NCBI GenBank assembly: GCA_016278265.1
Contig: JADQCE010000001.1
Span: forward strand, 434,001 to 498,000
Source of the DNA: Halothiobacillus sp.
GTDB lineage: Bacteria; Pseudomonadota; Gammaproteobacteria; Halothiobacillales; Halothiobacillaceae
DNA: 64,000 nucleotides
Direction of reading: 5' to 3'
The position numbers were made by a program, and so were the translations under genes. This document shows, piece by piece, positions 44,696 to 52,956 of this stretch. Each line of letters starts with the position of its first letter. The stretch's first letter is position 1. Below the pieces are notes generated by a model that worked only from the letters and a program-made list of their open reading frames with translations, had not been told where the DNA came from and searched no databases.

Positions 44696-47461
44696 TCACG
44701 AATCCGACGGGCCGCCGTAGCCCTCGACACGCTCGGAGACGTGCAGGCCGTAGGTCTCCAGGATGTCGAGATCCAGCGCCACCATGTGCGCGACCCGCTT
44801 GTAATCGATGCGCCGCTCGTGGCCCTTCTCCGGCTCGATCAGCACGCCCGCCTGGACCAGCTGGCGCTTGAGGATGGAATGGGACTTCACCGGCAACGCG
44901 TGGAACTTCTCCTTGAGGTGGTTGCTGTGCGCGATGTGATCCATCACGTGCCCGGTACGCACCAGCAGCGCGCGCCGCTCGCCATGGACGGGGTCCATGA
45001 TGGTTTCGAACTTGTACGGGTGGACGAACCGGTGGGCGTCGATCTCCGAGAACAGCATTTCGAGGATCCACACCCACGGCTCGCGATCGGCCTTCGTCTC
45101 GCTGATGTGGCTGTTCATTTCCGCCACCACGTCACGCACGAAGTCGCCCTGGGTCCACTCCACGCCGGCGAACTCGGAAAGCAGCTTCCACGCCGTCAGC
45201 ACCGCCGCGTAGTTGCCGGCCATGCGCACCGCGCCGGCGTCGGATTCGGGCGCCCGGCACTTTTCAAGCAGCCTTGCGTTCATCTGCTGAAAGGTCGACT
45301 GAACCTGCTCCCTCGTCAGCTTGGTGAGGAATTTCAGCCACTCGGCGACCGGGAACTGAGGCAGATCCTCACGCATCATCGGCCCCTTCTTGCCACTCAG
45401 ATCCGTGCGGACCACCTTGCCCAGCAGGCTCTTGACCGGCACGTCTTCACCGGCGAGCAGTACTGGGGCAGAGGCGACAAACTCCGTCATTTCCGAGCCA
45501 CGGCGCGTCACCGTGAACTGATAGGCCTCCTGCAGCATGGCGACCGCCTTGTCGATCACGTCCTGCCGGCGGGCGGACAGCTCCTCCCAGCCGATCGGGT
45601 GCGAGGTGTGAGAGATTGACGTCAGCAGCCGGAACTCGGTATTGAGCGACTGCCCGGACAGCATCTGCATGCCAATCGTGCGTTCCAGTCGTTTGCTAAG
45701 AATCGACTTACCAGAGGCCTTCTGCGCCTGCATGATCATGTGCGGCCAGAAGCCAAGGAACGCCTTGAGGTGGCCGCCCAGCGCCCAGACCAGCGGAATC
45801 AGCGCCGCGTTCTCCTTGAAGGTGCCCTGGTAGGCATCGATCACCTCGCGGGCGTGCCCCGGTGTGCCGCTCGGAAAGACCAGAGAGTGATAGGGGCACT
45901 GCTTCTCCGGCTCCGTGAAGTAGCTGTCCGCCCCCTCGTTGACGATCGGCCGCCCGTCACGCCACGCCAGCCCGACGAAGTTCACCGCGTGCCGCGCGCC
46001 GAGGTGCGCCGAGCGCTCGAGGATGGTCACCAGCCGCGCGAACTGCGCCGGGCGGAAGATCGGCCCGAACTTCCGCCATTGGTCGATGTTGTGCAGATGC
46101 TCGTCCTTGAACACCTTGCGTTGCAGCTTCGCCCCGTGGCGTGGTGCCTGCACGCTCACCGAAAAGATCGTCTCCGGCTGCGAGTCGGCATCACCGCCCA
46201 GTGCGCTCTGGGCGCTGGCGATGGTCACCCGGTTGATGCCGGCGATGCGGAACCCGCAGAGGTCCTCGTAATCCATTTTCGATTCTCCTGTGTCGTCATC
46301 TTCTTCTCGTTTTGAGACCCACCGCGTGAAGTCCTCCATCACGCGGAAACGCCAGTATTGAGCGAAGTCATGACTCGGCAGGTGCACCCGGGCCTTCCCG
46401 TGGTCCGGGTAATTATGATCGGCGGAAAAGCCCGGAATGGCCCACGGCTCCACGTTGCGCAGCGCCACCTTCACCTTGTTGGTGTCGCCCCGCTGCAGGA
46501 TGTCGTTGAGGTCCTCGCCCGGCTCCCACTTCTCCCAGTTCACCAGCAGGGCGGCGATATTGGCGGCCGTCAGCCGTTCGTAGAGCGTCCAGGCAGCGTT
46601 GGCCCCCGGGCGCTGCCCGGCCATCCGGTGACCCACCGGGAACGGCTCGTCGTTGTCCATGCAGATCGTCACCCGCTTGCCGATGAACGGCCGCACGTCC
46701 AGCGTCTTGGCGTTGGCCGTGCCCCGCAGTGCCACCGCCGACGTGTACGGCATCCCGCAGGTCTCCACCGTCATCGCATTGATCGACGACTCCACGATCA
46801 CCACGTCCCGCGCCTGCCGGAACGCCCGCCAGTCCAGGCACCACGGCGCATCCTTCGGCCCCTGGGTGTTCGTCTTCACCCCGCCGTTGAGATCCGGGTC
46901 CTCGTAGCGGGTATCCACCGACAACACCTGGTTGGTCGACGGGCAGCGGACGAAGAACGCCACCCCCGGCCCGCCGTGGCCCACCTGGCCCACGGGTCGG
47001 GAATCCGAATGCCAGTCGTTCCAGCCGATCGTCCCGGCGCGCAGAGCACGGTCGATCGCCGGTTCCTCGATGCCCCGGCCGCCCAGGTACTCCACGATCT
47101 GCTCGCGACCGCCCTTGCAGCGGTCCGCGATCCACTCCTCCTTCGTCTTCGGCTTGGCCGGGCCATTGGCGCGCGGGATCGGGTCGCGCTCGAGGCCGTA
47201 CTCGTCGTGCAGCCAGTTCATCGCCTGGTGGAAATCAACCTGGCGGACGTACTGCACCAGCTTGATGGCGTCGCCCGCCTCGTCGGTGGAGTGGTCCTTG
47301 AACAGCATCACGCCGTCGCGCCGGAACACCGACAGGCTCGGGTGCTTGTCCTTGTGCGCCGGGGACTTGTAGTTCCCCTGGCCATTGGGGCGCTCCAGCC
47401 CCAGACGGGTGGCCAGTTCGTGGAGGTCGACGCGGTCCTTGATCTGTTCTGCGGTTGCCAT
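44696..47461 (-). CDS. Phage primase-helicase (Toprim and DUF927/RecA-like)
   Basis: The 921-residue replication protein starts MATAEQIKDRVDLHELATRLGLE. A CHC2-type N-terminus (SPAHKDKHPSLSVFRRDG, then FKDHSTDEAGDAI) lacks the zinc-binding cysteines. The Toprim centre is VVIVESSINAM with ICMDNDE. The C-terminal half has a P-loop-like HMIMQAQKASGKSILSKRL and a downstream helicase region. It probably primes and unwinds phage DNA. It lies 42 bp upstream of int in the same direction. Confidence 0.85.
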   Translation of the reverse strand: MATAEQIKDRVDLHELATRLGLERPNGQGNYKSPAHKDKHPSLSVFRRDGVMLFKDHSTDEAGDAIKLVQYVRQVDFHQAMNWLHDEYGLERDPIPRANGPAKPKTKEEWIADRCKGGREQIVEYLGGRGIEEPAIDRALRAGTIGWNDWHSDSRPVGQVGHGGPGVAFFVRCPSTNQVLSVDTRYEDPDLNGGVKTNTQGPKDAPWCLDWRAFRQARDVVIVESSINAMTVETCGMPYTSAVALRGTANAKTLDVRPFIGKRVTICMDNDEPFPVGHRMAGQRPGANAAWTLYERLTAANIAALLVNWEKWEPGEDLNDILQRGDTNKVKVALRNVEPWAIPGFSADHNYPDHGKARVHLPSHDFAQYWRFRVMEDFTRWVSKREEDDDTGESKMDYEDLCGFRIAGINRVTIASAQSALGGDADSQPETIFSVSVQAPRHGAKLQRKVFKDEHLHNIDQWRKFGPIFRPAQFARLVTILERSAHLGARHAVNFVGLAWRDGRPIVNEGADSYFTEPEKQCPYHSLVFPSGTPGHAREVIDAYQGTFKENAALIPLVWALGGHLKAFLGFWPHMIMQAQKASGKSILSKRLERTIGMQMLSGQSLNTEFRLLTSISHTSHPIGWEELSARRQDVIDKAVAMLQEAYQFTVTRRGSEMTEFVASAPVLLAGEDVPVKSLLGKVVRTDLSGKKGPMMREDLPQFPVAEWLKFLTKLTREQVQSTFQQMNARLLEKCRAPESDAGAVRMAGNYAAVLTAWKLLSEFAGVEWTQGDFVRDVVAEMNSHISETKADREPWVWILEMLFSEIDAHRFVHPYKFETIMDPVHGERRALLVRTGHVMDHIAHSNHLKEKFHALPVKSHSILKRQLVQAGVLIEPEKGHERRIDYKRVAHMVALDLDILETYGLHVSERVEGYGGPSDS

Positions 47462-47518
47462 GGCAAGCCTTCTTGTCGTGTAGGTCGGTGGTTCGGGTGT
47501 TGGTTCCGGATGGAAGGA

Positions 47519-47896
47519 TCAGGGGCAGTTGTCGCCGCCGCAGTGCGGGCAGGGGCCGTATTGATCTTCCTCCCGCATGAACTTCCCGCACCATGAGCAC
47601 TGGAACGGCGTGCGCGGAATCGGCTTAGGCTTGGCCAGACGAATTCCGGTGCCGGCGAGTGCTTCGCCCCGATCGACGTTCTGCATGTCGACAGCCGGCC
47701 GGGTGCGCGCATCGATGTAGCCCTTAGGCCACGGGATGTCCGTTTCGCGATCGTTGTTCTGGCGTACGGCCTGCTCCTTCGTGAAGACGTGGGCCCGGCT
47801 CAGGTCGGTGGTGTATCCCTTGCCGTCTTTCGCCCACCACATGAGGTCGTTGCCTACTACGGTGCGGCTGTCTTGCAGGTAATACAGCTCTTCCAT
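47519..47896 (-). CDS. Small phage protein with C-terminal zinc ribbon
   Basis: The 125-residue protein starts at 47896 with AGGAGG upstream, overlapping the previous stop by one base (TGATG). The C-terminus contains CSWCGKFMREEDQYGPCPHC, a four-Cys zinc ribbon. The N-terminal part (VVGNDLMWWAKDGKGYTTDLSRAHVF) looks like a small fold of its own. Unknown role in the early region. Confidence 0.7.
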   Translation of the reverse strand: MEELYYLQDSRTVVGNDLMWWAKDGKGYTTDLSRAHVFTKEQAVRQNNDRETDIPWPKGYIDARTRPAVDMQNVDRGEALAGTGIRLAKPKPIPRTPFQCSWCGKFMREEDQYGPCPHCGGDNCP

Positions 47897-48669
47897 CACG
47901 AACCTCCTGTGGTGTGCTGCCGCGCCCAGTCGATAGCCGCGTCGTGTGCCTTATCGAAGGTCTCGCCGTAGACCCAACCAAGGCGGCAGTGGCCCCAGCT
48001 GTAGGATCGGCTTCTCTCGCCATGGGTGACGACCGGGCAGGAGACCTGCATGGCAACCCCGAAAACCCCCGCATCGCGGATCGACTCGATCAGGAATTCT
48101 TCGAGATCGAGATCCTGGTCGCTCTCGATCCCACCACTGATGTCGAACGGGTCGTCATTCTCGCCGGCCCACCCGGCGAAAAGCGGGTCCGTGGAGTTGT
48201 GGCGCTTTTGCCCTGGTCCGCTTTCGAGGAAATCAATCAGGTCTTCGATCGGGTCGTCGTATGGCGCTTCGAACTGGTCCGTAGCCATCGCATTGCCGAT
48301 GTGGATCACCGTGCCGATTCGCATCAATGCATCCTCGGCCTGTTCCATCTGGACAGCCGGGCGACCGTCGATGCCGAGCGCCACCTCGTCCAGCGGCTCG
48401 CGATGCTCCTTGGCCAAGTCGGCCTGCCACTTCTCCTTGATTGCCTTGGCGCGCTCCAACGCCTCGTCCTCGGTATCGAAGCGGTGAGGGGTATCGCCAT
48501 CCTTCACCGGCATGGATCGCAAAGTGGGCGCGAATGACCGCTTGAAGGTGGTGGTGTCGATCAACGGGCAGAAACCCGGCTCGCCGTTTGTGAGGAACTG
48601 GAATGCCTCGTTCAGGTTTCGGCCTTCGGCCTCCAGCCATTGGCGCTGTGCGTAGGTCAGTTCGGTCAT
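47896..48669 (-). CDS. Phage early protein, unknown function
   Basis: The 257-residue acidic protein starts MTELTYAQRQWLEAEGRNLNEAF. The C-terminal part (YSWGHCRLGWVYGETFDKAHDAAIDWARQ) resembles a small conserved phage fold but I cannot name it. It is coupled to both neighbours by ATGA/TGATG overlaps. Confidence 0.65.
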   Translation of the reverse strand: MTELTYAQRQWLEAEGRNLNEAFQFLTNGEPGFCPLIDTTTFKRSFAPTLRSMPVKDGDTPHRFDTEDEALERAKAIKEKWQADLAKEHREPLDEVALGIDGRPAVQMEQAEDALMRIGTVIHIGNAMATDQFEAPYDDPIEDLIDFLESGPGQKRHNSTDPLFAGWAGENDDPFDISGGIESDQDLDLEEFLIESIRDAGVFGVAMQVSCPVVTHGERSRSYSWGHCRLGWVYGETFDKAHDAAIDWARQHTTGGS

Positions 48670-48905
48670 TGCTCTGCACCCTCCGTGCTCAACGGGAAAA
48701 CCTCGTCCGCGTGGCGGCGCATGATCTCGGCCTCTGCCGGGGTTCTAGCGGTCTCGCGAATCTGGGCGTCGTAATCCCAATGGAACTGACAGCGGGCGCT
48801 GTCATCGAGCCGGTCGAGGATCTTGTCCTCGGTTTCCCCCGCGGGGACTTCCATGGCCACGGCCTTGGTGCAGGTCACGGAGATCTCTACCCATTTCGTT
48901 TTCAT
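48666..48905 (-). CDS. Small phage protein, unknown function
   Basis: 79 residues, MKTKWVEISVTCTKAVAMEVP..., soluble and acidic, with one Cys-containing segment (ARCQFHWDYD). It overlaps its neighbours by ATGA at both ends, so it is part of the coupled early operon. Confidence 0.6.
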   Translation of the reverse strand: MKTKWVEISVTCTKAVAMEVPAGETEDKILDRLDDSARCQFHWDYDAQIRETARTPAEAEIMRRHADEVFPLSTEGAEQ

Positions 48906-49210
48906 GCTTCACCTTCCTTCTTGATTACGCGCGGGCTCGGTTTTGCCGGCACTGAGACCCGGAGACCCAGGTGGTCGAGTAGGAGCCCCAGCCGCTCGTC
49001 GACGTCGTCCACGTCCCGGCTCACGTTGTTGATGTGCTGCCTTGTATTGACGAGGCAGCTCTCGAAGTGGTCGCGTGCCAGGCCGATCTGGTTGCCGTTC
49101 TGCCGGATCTCCGCTCGCAGGCCGGATACCGTGATGGCGAGGAAGATCGACAGGGCGAGCGCCAACACGCTCGCGGCGCAAAGAATCACGATCACGGCTT
49201 CCATGCTCAT
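48902..49210 (-). CDS. Small phage membrane protein with coiled coil
   Basis: 102 residues from the ATG at 49210 (ATGA overlap with the previous gene). One N-terminal transmembrane helix (VIVILCAASVLALALSIFLAI, about residues 5-25) is followed by an extended helical region (LRAEIRQNGNQIGLARDHF...DDVDERLGLLLDHL). The layout resembles small inner-membrane phage proteins, but function is unknown. Confidence 0.6.
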   Translation of the reverse strand: MSMEAVIVILCAASVLALALSIFLAITVSGLRAEIRQNGNQIGLARDHFESCLVNTRQHINNVSRDVDDVDERLGLLLDHLGLRVSVPAKPSPRVIKKEGEA

Positions 49211-49521
49211 GACGCACCTCCGTACTCCCGGCAGGAACGGCACAGGCACGGGCCGTCGTAACCATCCGGGTGTTCATCGAGCAATTCAGTCAGTCCGAGC
49301 AGCTGGTCGCGCTCCTCTCGGATCGACTTGTGGCCTTTGGCCAGCCGCTCGACGTTCTCCCAGGTCTCTTCGTGGATTGGCCAGTCGTGCTCGACCACGA
49401 CGCACTGTTCGGTCGGGATCTGGTACGAGACCAGGAACTCGCGCAGGTCGTCCTGCGTGTCAGAGTCGATCCGCTTTAGCTTCACGACGATGTAGCGCTC
49501 TTCTCGTTGGAACTGGCTCAT
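49207..49521 (-). CDS. Small phage protein with C-terminal cysteine pair
   Basis: 104 residues from 49521 (MSQFQREERYIVVKLKRID). It has a compact N-terminal domain (DLREFLVSYQIPTEQCVVVEHDW), a helical middle and CLCRSC near the end. Coupled to the exonuclease gene by ATGA at 49518-49521. Function unknown. Confidence 0.6.
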   Translation of the reverse strand: MSQFQREERYIVVKLKRIDSDTQDDLREFLVSYQIPTEQCVVVEHDWPIHEETWENVERLAKGHKSIREERDQLLGLTELLDEHPDGYDGPCLCRSCREYGGAS

Positions 49522-50138
49522 GCCACTACCTCCCGGCTCTCTGCCATCTCGCGGATCACCTCCATGCTTTGGGTCACGCCGGTGACCAGCCGCGCGCAGT
49601 GGCGGGCGTCGTCGAGGGCGTTGTGCTTGGTGGCGGGGTCCTGCTTGGGCAGGACGATGCCGAATTGGTCGGCCAGTTCGGTGCAGTAGGTGCGGGCATC
49701 GCGCACGCCGCGGTAGGGGATGGGCATGGGCAGGCCGACGCGTTCGGACAGGCCCTGGATGATGCGCAGGTCGTACTCCGCTCCCCAGGCCCACCAGCGG
49801 ATGGACTTGTCGTTGAGCAGCTCGGGCATGGGCCGCCCGAGCGTTAGCTCGAGGAAGCCGGAGAGCTGCACCAGGGAGATCAGCGGGCCGGACTTCTCGC
49901 CGGGCAGGCAGTCGTTGCCGCCCTTGATGCCGCGCTCTTCCCAGAAGGCCAGCGTGTCAGAGTCGACCGACCCGCAGTTGGTGGCCGTGGCGAAGGGGAT
50001 GGCGCGCTGGAAGCTGGCCACCACGCAGTCATCGGCGGGGCGGCTGCGATCGAAGGCGACGACGCCGATCTCGATCATGGCCGGCAGCTGGTCGCGGGAG
50101 ACGCTGAGCGCCTCCAGATCAATGCTCAGTTCAAGCAT
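49518..50138 (-). CDS. Phage 3'-5' exonuclease (DEDD superfamily)
   Basis: The 206-residue protein shows the DnaQ-like acidic motifs: SIDLEALS (first Asp/Glu), WWAWGAEYDLRII (second Asp) and KHNALDDARHCARL (third, His/Asp). The closest family is the Rv2179c-like 3'-5' exoribonuclease domain common in phages. It probably processes phage DNA or RNA in the early phase. It overlaps the next gene by 8 bp. Confidence 0.85.
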   Translation of the reverse strand: MLELSIDLEALSVSRDQLPAMIEIGVVAFDRSRPADDCVVASFQRAIPFATATNCGSVDSDTLAFWEERGIKGGNDCLPGEKSGPLISLVQLSGFLELTLGRPMPELLNDKSIRWWAWGAEYDLRIIQGLSERVGLPMPIPYRGVRDARTYCTELADQFGIVLPKQDPATKHNALDDARHCARLVTGVTQSMEVIREMAESREVVA

Positions 50139-50376
50139 GGGTGGTTCCTCGTTTGGTGGTTGTGGTGGCGCGGCGGCGTCTGGCCGGCAGGCGGTAGCGC
50201 ATGGGCTGGCCGGCGCCGATCAGCTTTCCCTTGCGGCGCAGGTCGGCCAGGGCGCTGGCCAGCTGCCCGGCGGTGAGGTCCGGGGCCAGGTAGTCGTCCA
50301 GCTCGTCCTTGGTCGCGCCGTTGGGGAAGGCGGGCATGGCGTTCATCACCAGGGCGTTGCGGAAATCAGGACGCAT
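50131..50376 (-). CDS. Small phage winged-helix-like protein
   Basis: 81 residues, MRPDFRNALVMNAMPAFPNGATKDEL, with a helix-turn-helix-like part (LTAGQLASALADLRRKGKLIGA) and a basic tail (RRRRATTTTKRG). Overlaps both neighbours. Probably nucleic-acid binding; no family assigned. Confidence 0.6.
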   Translation of the reverse strand: MRPDFRNALVMNAMPAFPNGATKDELDDYLAPDLTAGQLASALADLRRKGKLIGAGQPMRYRLPARRRRATTTTKRGTTHA

Positions 50377-50671
50377 TGCCCACCCCCTGGTCGTGCAGCC
50401 AGACCACGCCGGCGGGCGTGACCATCGGGCGTTGGTAGTAGCGGATCTGGCCGGTGCCCGGATGGCGGAATGTGCTGTTACGCACGGCCATCAGGCCCTG
50501 CTCGATGTACGGCTTTTTCGGCTTGGTGCTGCGCTTCTCGATCAGGCCGAGGCGGCGCAGCTCGGCGAACAGCTCGCGCTCGCCGATATGCAGAATCCCC
50601 GCGGCCGTCTCGACCGTGTAGTGGTTCGGCAGGTACCGGCTGGCGTTGGGTGGCTGGTGTTGCGTCTGCAT
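50366..50671 (-). CDS. Phage antirepressor-like KilAC-domain protein
   Basis: 101 residues with the KilAC pattern: YTVETAAGILHIGERELFAELRRLGLIEK, then a YIEQGLMAVRNSTFRHPGTGQ and a terminal VTPAGVVWLHD. KilAC domains form the C-terminus of phage antirepressors; here it stands alone. It overlaps the small winged-helix gene by 11 bp. Confidence 0.75.
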   Translation of the reverse strand: MQTQHQPPNASRYLPNHYTVETAAGILHIGERELFAELRRLGLIEKRSTKPKKPYIEQGLMAVRNSTFRHPGTGQIRYYQRPMVTPAGVVWLHDQGVGNAS

Positions 50672-50729
50672 GCGTCCCTCCCGGGCCCGGCATCGCGGGC
50701 CTCATCTGGATGCGGAAAAATGGAAGCCG

Positions 50730-50921
50730 TCAGGCGGTGGGCTGGTTGTTGCCGGGCGGCCGGTAGACCAGGTGGCGGTGGTATCGCGGCACCGCCGTGC
50801 CCGGCCGGCGGTGATAGAAGGCGGCGAGTCGGCGGTTGTTCTTCTCCACCAGCTGCGCCTCTCGCTCGATGTCGTTGCTGGGTGCGTATCGGATTCCGCG
50901 TCGTATCAGTGCCTCACGCAT
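50730..50921 (-). CDS. Small basic phage protein
   Basis: 63 residues from 50921 (AAGGGAGAGG ahead). An ATG at 50945 would add 8 residues and overlap the upstream gene more. Sequence (MREALIRRGIRYAPSNDIEREAQLV...) is Arg-rich with no family match. Confidence 0.5.
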   Translation of the reverse strand: MREALIRRGIRYAPSNDIEREAQLVEKNNRRLAAFYHRRPGTAVPRYHRHLVYRPPGNNQPTA

Positions 50922-51111
50922 GGCTTGCCTCTCCCTTGCTGCCATTGATGAAAAGAACCGGTTGGCCGTCGGCCTCGATCACCTGGACCTTTGCCTTGCC
51001 CACGCTCGCCAGCAGGGCGGCAGCGGGGCGGATGTGGGGCAGGTTCTCGGCGTCGAAGTCGATGACGTTCTTCCACGCGCCGGTGGTGTTGAGTTGCAGC
51101 TTGTATTTCAT
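50914..51111 (-). CDS. Small phage protein, unknown function
   Basis: 65 residues, MKYKLQLNTTGAWKNVIDFDAENL, mixed alpha/beta. A short protein in a row of overlapping early genes. No family recognised. Confidence 0.5.
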   Translation of the reverse strand: MKYKLQLNTTGAWKNVIDFDAENLPHIRPAAALLASVGKAKVQVIEADGQPVLFINGSKGEASHA

Positions 51112-51124
51112 CTGGCGTCTCCTC

Positions 51125-51361
51125 TCAGTCCGCTTTGAGGCACTCGGCCTCGTCGTCGAGCGCTTGCAGGTAGTCCGTGGTCAGTTGGCCGCGCAGGACG
51201 ACCACGGCGGCGACGGGCATGCCGTCCTCGAGGAGCACGCAGGAGGCGCGGTCGTCTCCGGTGTTCTCCATGGCGGCTAGAAGCAAGTCGGGGTTGATGT
51301 CGAAGCGTGCCGGCCTGTCCGGATCGCTATTCCTGTATTGGTCGAGTGGTTGCTGGGTCAT
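51125..51361 (-). CDS. Small phage protein, unknown function
   Basis: 78 residues from 51361. MTQQPLDQYRNSD leads into ENTGDDRASCVLLEDGMPVA and an acidic end. A longer frame to 51586 overlaps the recombinase gene and is not used. Function unknown. Confidence 0.55.
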   Translation of the reverse strand: MTQQPLDQYRNSDPDRPARFDINPDLLLAAMENTGDDRASCVLLEDGMPVAAVVVLRGQLTTDYLQALDDEAECLKAD

Positions 51362-51372
51362 GGCGGGTCTCC

Positions 51373-51981
51373 TCAGTGCAGCGCGGCGAGTTCGCCGGCG
51401 ATCTGTTCCTTGTCCGGCGCCACGTAGATGGCGGTGCTGTTGGCCGAGCGGTGGCCGAGCACGCCGCCGACGATGCCGAGCGGGTTGGCCGAGGTGCTCT
51501 GTTCCATCACGCGCTTGGCCAGGGTGTGGCGCAGCCAGTGCGGGGTGATGTGCTCGGCGCAGTCGATCCCGGCCTCGCGGGCCCACTGCTTGATCCGCGC
51601 CTCGACCGAGCGCACGGACAGGCCGGGGCCCTTGCGGCCGAACAGCAGCGGGGCGTCCGGGTCGCCCGGTTGGCCGGCGTTGCGTCGAACGGAGAGCAGG
51701 CCGCGCAGGGCCTCGTGCGCCCGGCGGTTCACCGGCACGCTGTGGCCCTGCTTGCGCTTCTGGATCTCCGAGCGCAGCGTCAGGCGGCCGGTGGCCAGTG
51801 CCTGGCGGGCGTCGTTGACGGTCAGGCCGCAGGCGGCGCCCACGCGGATGCCGGTGGCCAGCATCAGGCGGAACAGGTGGTAGTCGCGGCGGGCGAACGG
51901 GCAGTCGACCCGGCCGATCGCGCCCATCAGGCGCTTCTCTTCGCCGCGGGTCAGGTACTTGTCGAAAACGGTGGTGTGCAT
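51373..51981 (-). CDS. Second, catalytic-domain-only tyrosine recombinase
   Basis: 202 residues from the ATG at 51981. It has MLATGIRVGAACGLTV (catalytic Arg), ITPHWLRHTLAKR (His-x-x-Arg), VLGHRSANSTAIYVAP (His and Tyr), so the active site is complete. The N-terminal core- and arm-binding domains of normal integrases are missing (only about 30 residues precede the catalytic domain). It is distinct from the integrase at 43302 and lies in the middle of the early genes. Confidence 0.85.
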   Translation of the reverse strand: MHTTVFDKYLTRGEEKRLMGAIGRVDCPFARRDYHLFRLMLATGIRVGAACGLTVNDARQALATGRLTLRSEIQKRKQGHSVPVNRRAHEALRGLLSVRRNAGQPGDPDAPLLFGRKGPGLSVRSVEARIKQWAREAGIDCAEHITPHWLRHTLAKRVMEQSTSANPLGIVGGVLGHRSANSTAIYVAPDKEQIAGELAALH

Positions 51982-52009
51982 GGCTTGTGCCTCCGGGCTT
52001 ATGCCTTGA

Positions 52010-52336
52010 TCAGTGCAGGTGCAGCGCGGCATGGCGCGCTTCGAAGAACCGCAGCCGGACGGCCCCGCATTTGGGGTCGGTGCCCATGCGGCAGATCGCG
52101 GTGTCGATGTCGAGCAGGGAGACGGGCACGCCGGGCAGCAGGGCGACCTGCTCGGTGCCGGTGCAACGCTCGATGCTCAGGTGGTACTCGCGGGTGCCGT
52201 TGTCCAGCCGATCGCAGAACAGCGTCATCAGGACGTGGCGGCCGAGAGTCACGGCCCGCCCCGGCTGAATCCACAGGTCGATGTGCGGCCAGTGGCAGCG
52301 GGCGAGTTCGGGGTCGAGCGGGCGGATGGATTGCAT
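52010..52336 (-). CDS. Small phage protein, unknown function
   Basis: 108 residues, MQSIRPLDPELARCHWPHIDLW, predicted beta-rich with scattered Cys (CHW, CDR, CTG). It ends 28 bp before the recombinase start, with a 3-bp gap after CII. No family recognised. Confidence 0.5.
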   Translation of the reverse strand: MQSIRPLDPELARCHWPHIDLWIQPGRAVTLGRHVLMTLFCDRLDNGTREYHLSIERCTGTEQVALLPGVPVSLLDIDTAICRMGTDPKCGAVRLRFFEARHAALHLH

Positions 52337-52339
52337 GGG

Positions 52340-52801
52340 TCAGCCCTCCGAGATCTGTTCGAGACGCGCGAAGAGCACCAGCGCCCGCTGGCTGTCCTCG
52401 TAGATCTCGCGCTTGATCTCACGGAGCCGCTCGCGGGAGACGTGCGGGTCTTCCAATGCCGCCTTGATGGCCTGGGCCGTCTCCCCGATGTCCGCCGTCC
52501 AGTCCGCGTAGGCCTTCAGAATCTCCACGTCGGAGCAGGGAAGGTTGGCCGGCATGGGGATGCACACGTGCCCCAGCACGCGGGCCTCGGCCTGGAGAAT
52601 GCGGTAGTCGCGGGCCACCGCCTGGATCGTCACCGCCTCGTCGACCGAGAGGTGATGCGTGTCCAGCGTCGGGTTGACCTTGTTGGAGAGAACCGCCGGC
52701 GACTTGCCGACCAGTGGCGCAAGCGCCCTGGCTCCGCCGGGGTAGTCGTGGACCACCGCGTACTTCGCGGCGTCCAGATCGGAATGCTCGAAATCGGGCA
52801 T
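52340..52801 (-). CDS. Phage regulatory protein CII family
   Basis: 153 residues with a helix-turn-helix at VHDYPGGARALAPLVGKSPAVLSNKVNP, then HHLSVDEAVTIQAVARDYRIL and a C-terminal long helix. This is the CII-like family of phage transcription regulators, needed to switch on lysogenic genes. It precedes the early gene row, as expected for a gene under the leftward promoter. Confidence 0.8.
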   Translation of the reverse strand: MPDFEHSDLDAAKYAVVHDYPGGARALAPLVGKSPAVLSNKVNPTLDTHHLSVDEAVTIQAVARDYRILQAEARVLGHVCIPMPANLPCSDVEILKAYADWTADIGETAQAIKAALEDPHVSRERLREIKREIYEDSQRALVLFARLEQISEG

Positions 52802-52956
52802 CAGTGAGTCCCTCGTTTCCGTTCACGGTGACGGGTGACGAGGTGCTGGCTACCCTTGCCACGAATCGTTAGGATTCGCCGCGAGGGAAAAAGGTGACCA
52901 AGCCAGTACCTCAATCGCGCTCGACGGGAGTTGCCGCTCCCCCGAGCGCACCTACA

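Noticed and set aside
49522-49794. Extension of the 104-residue early protein to 195 residues
   Set aside because: The extension overlaps the conserved exonuclease gene in another frame.
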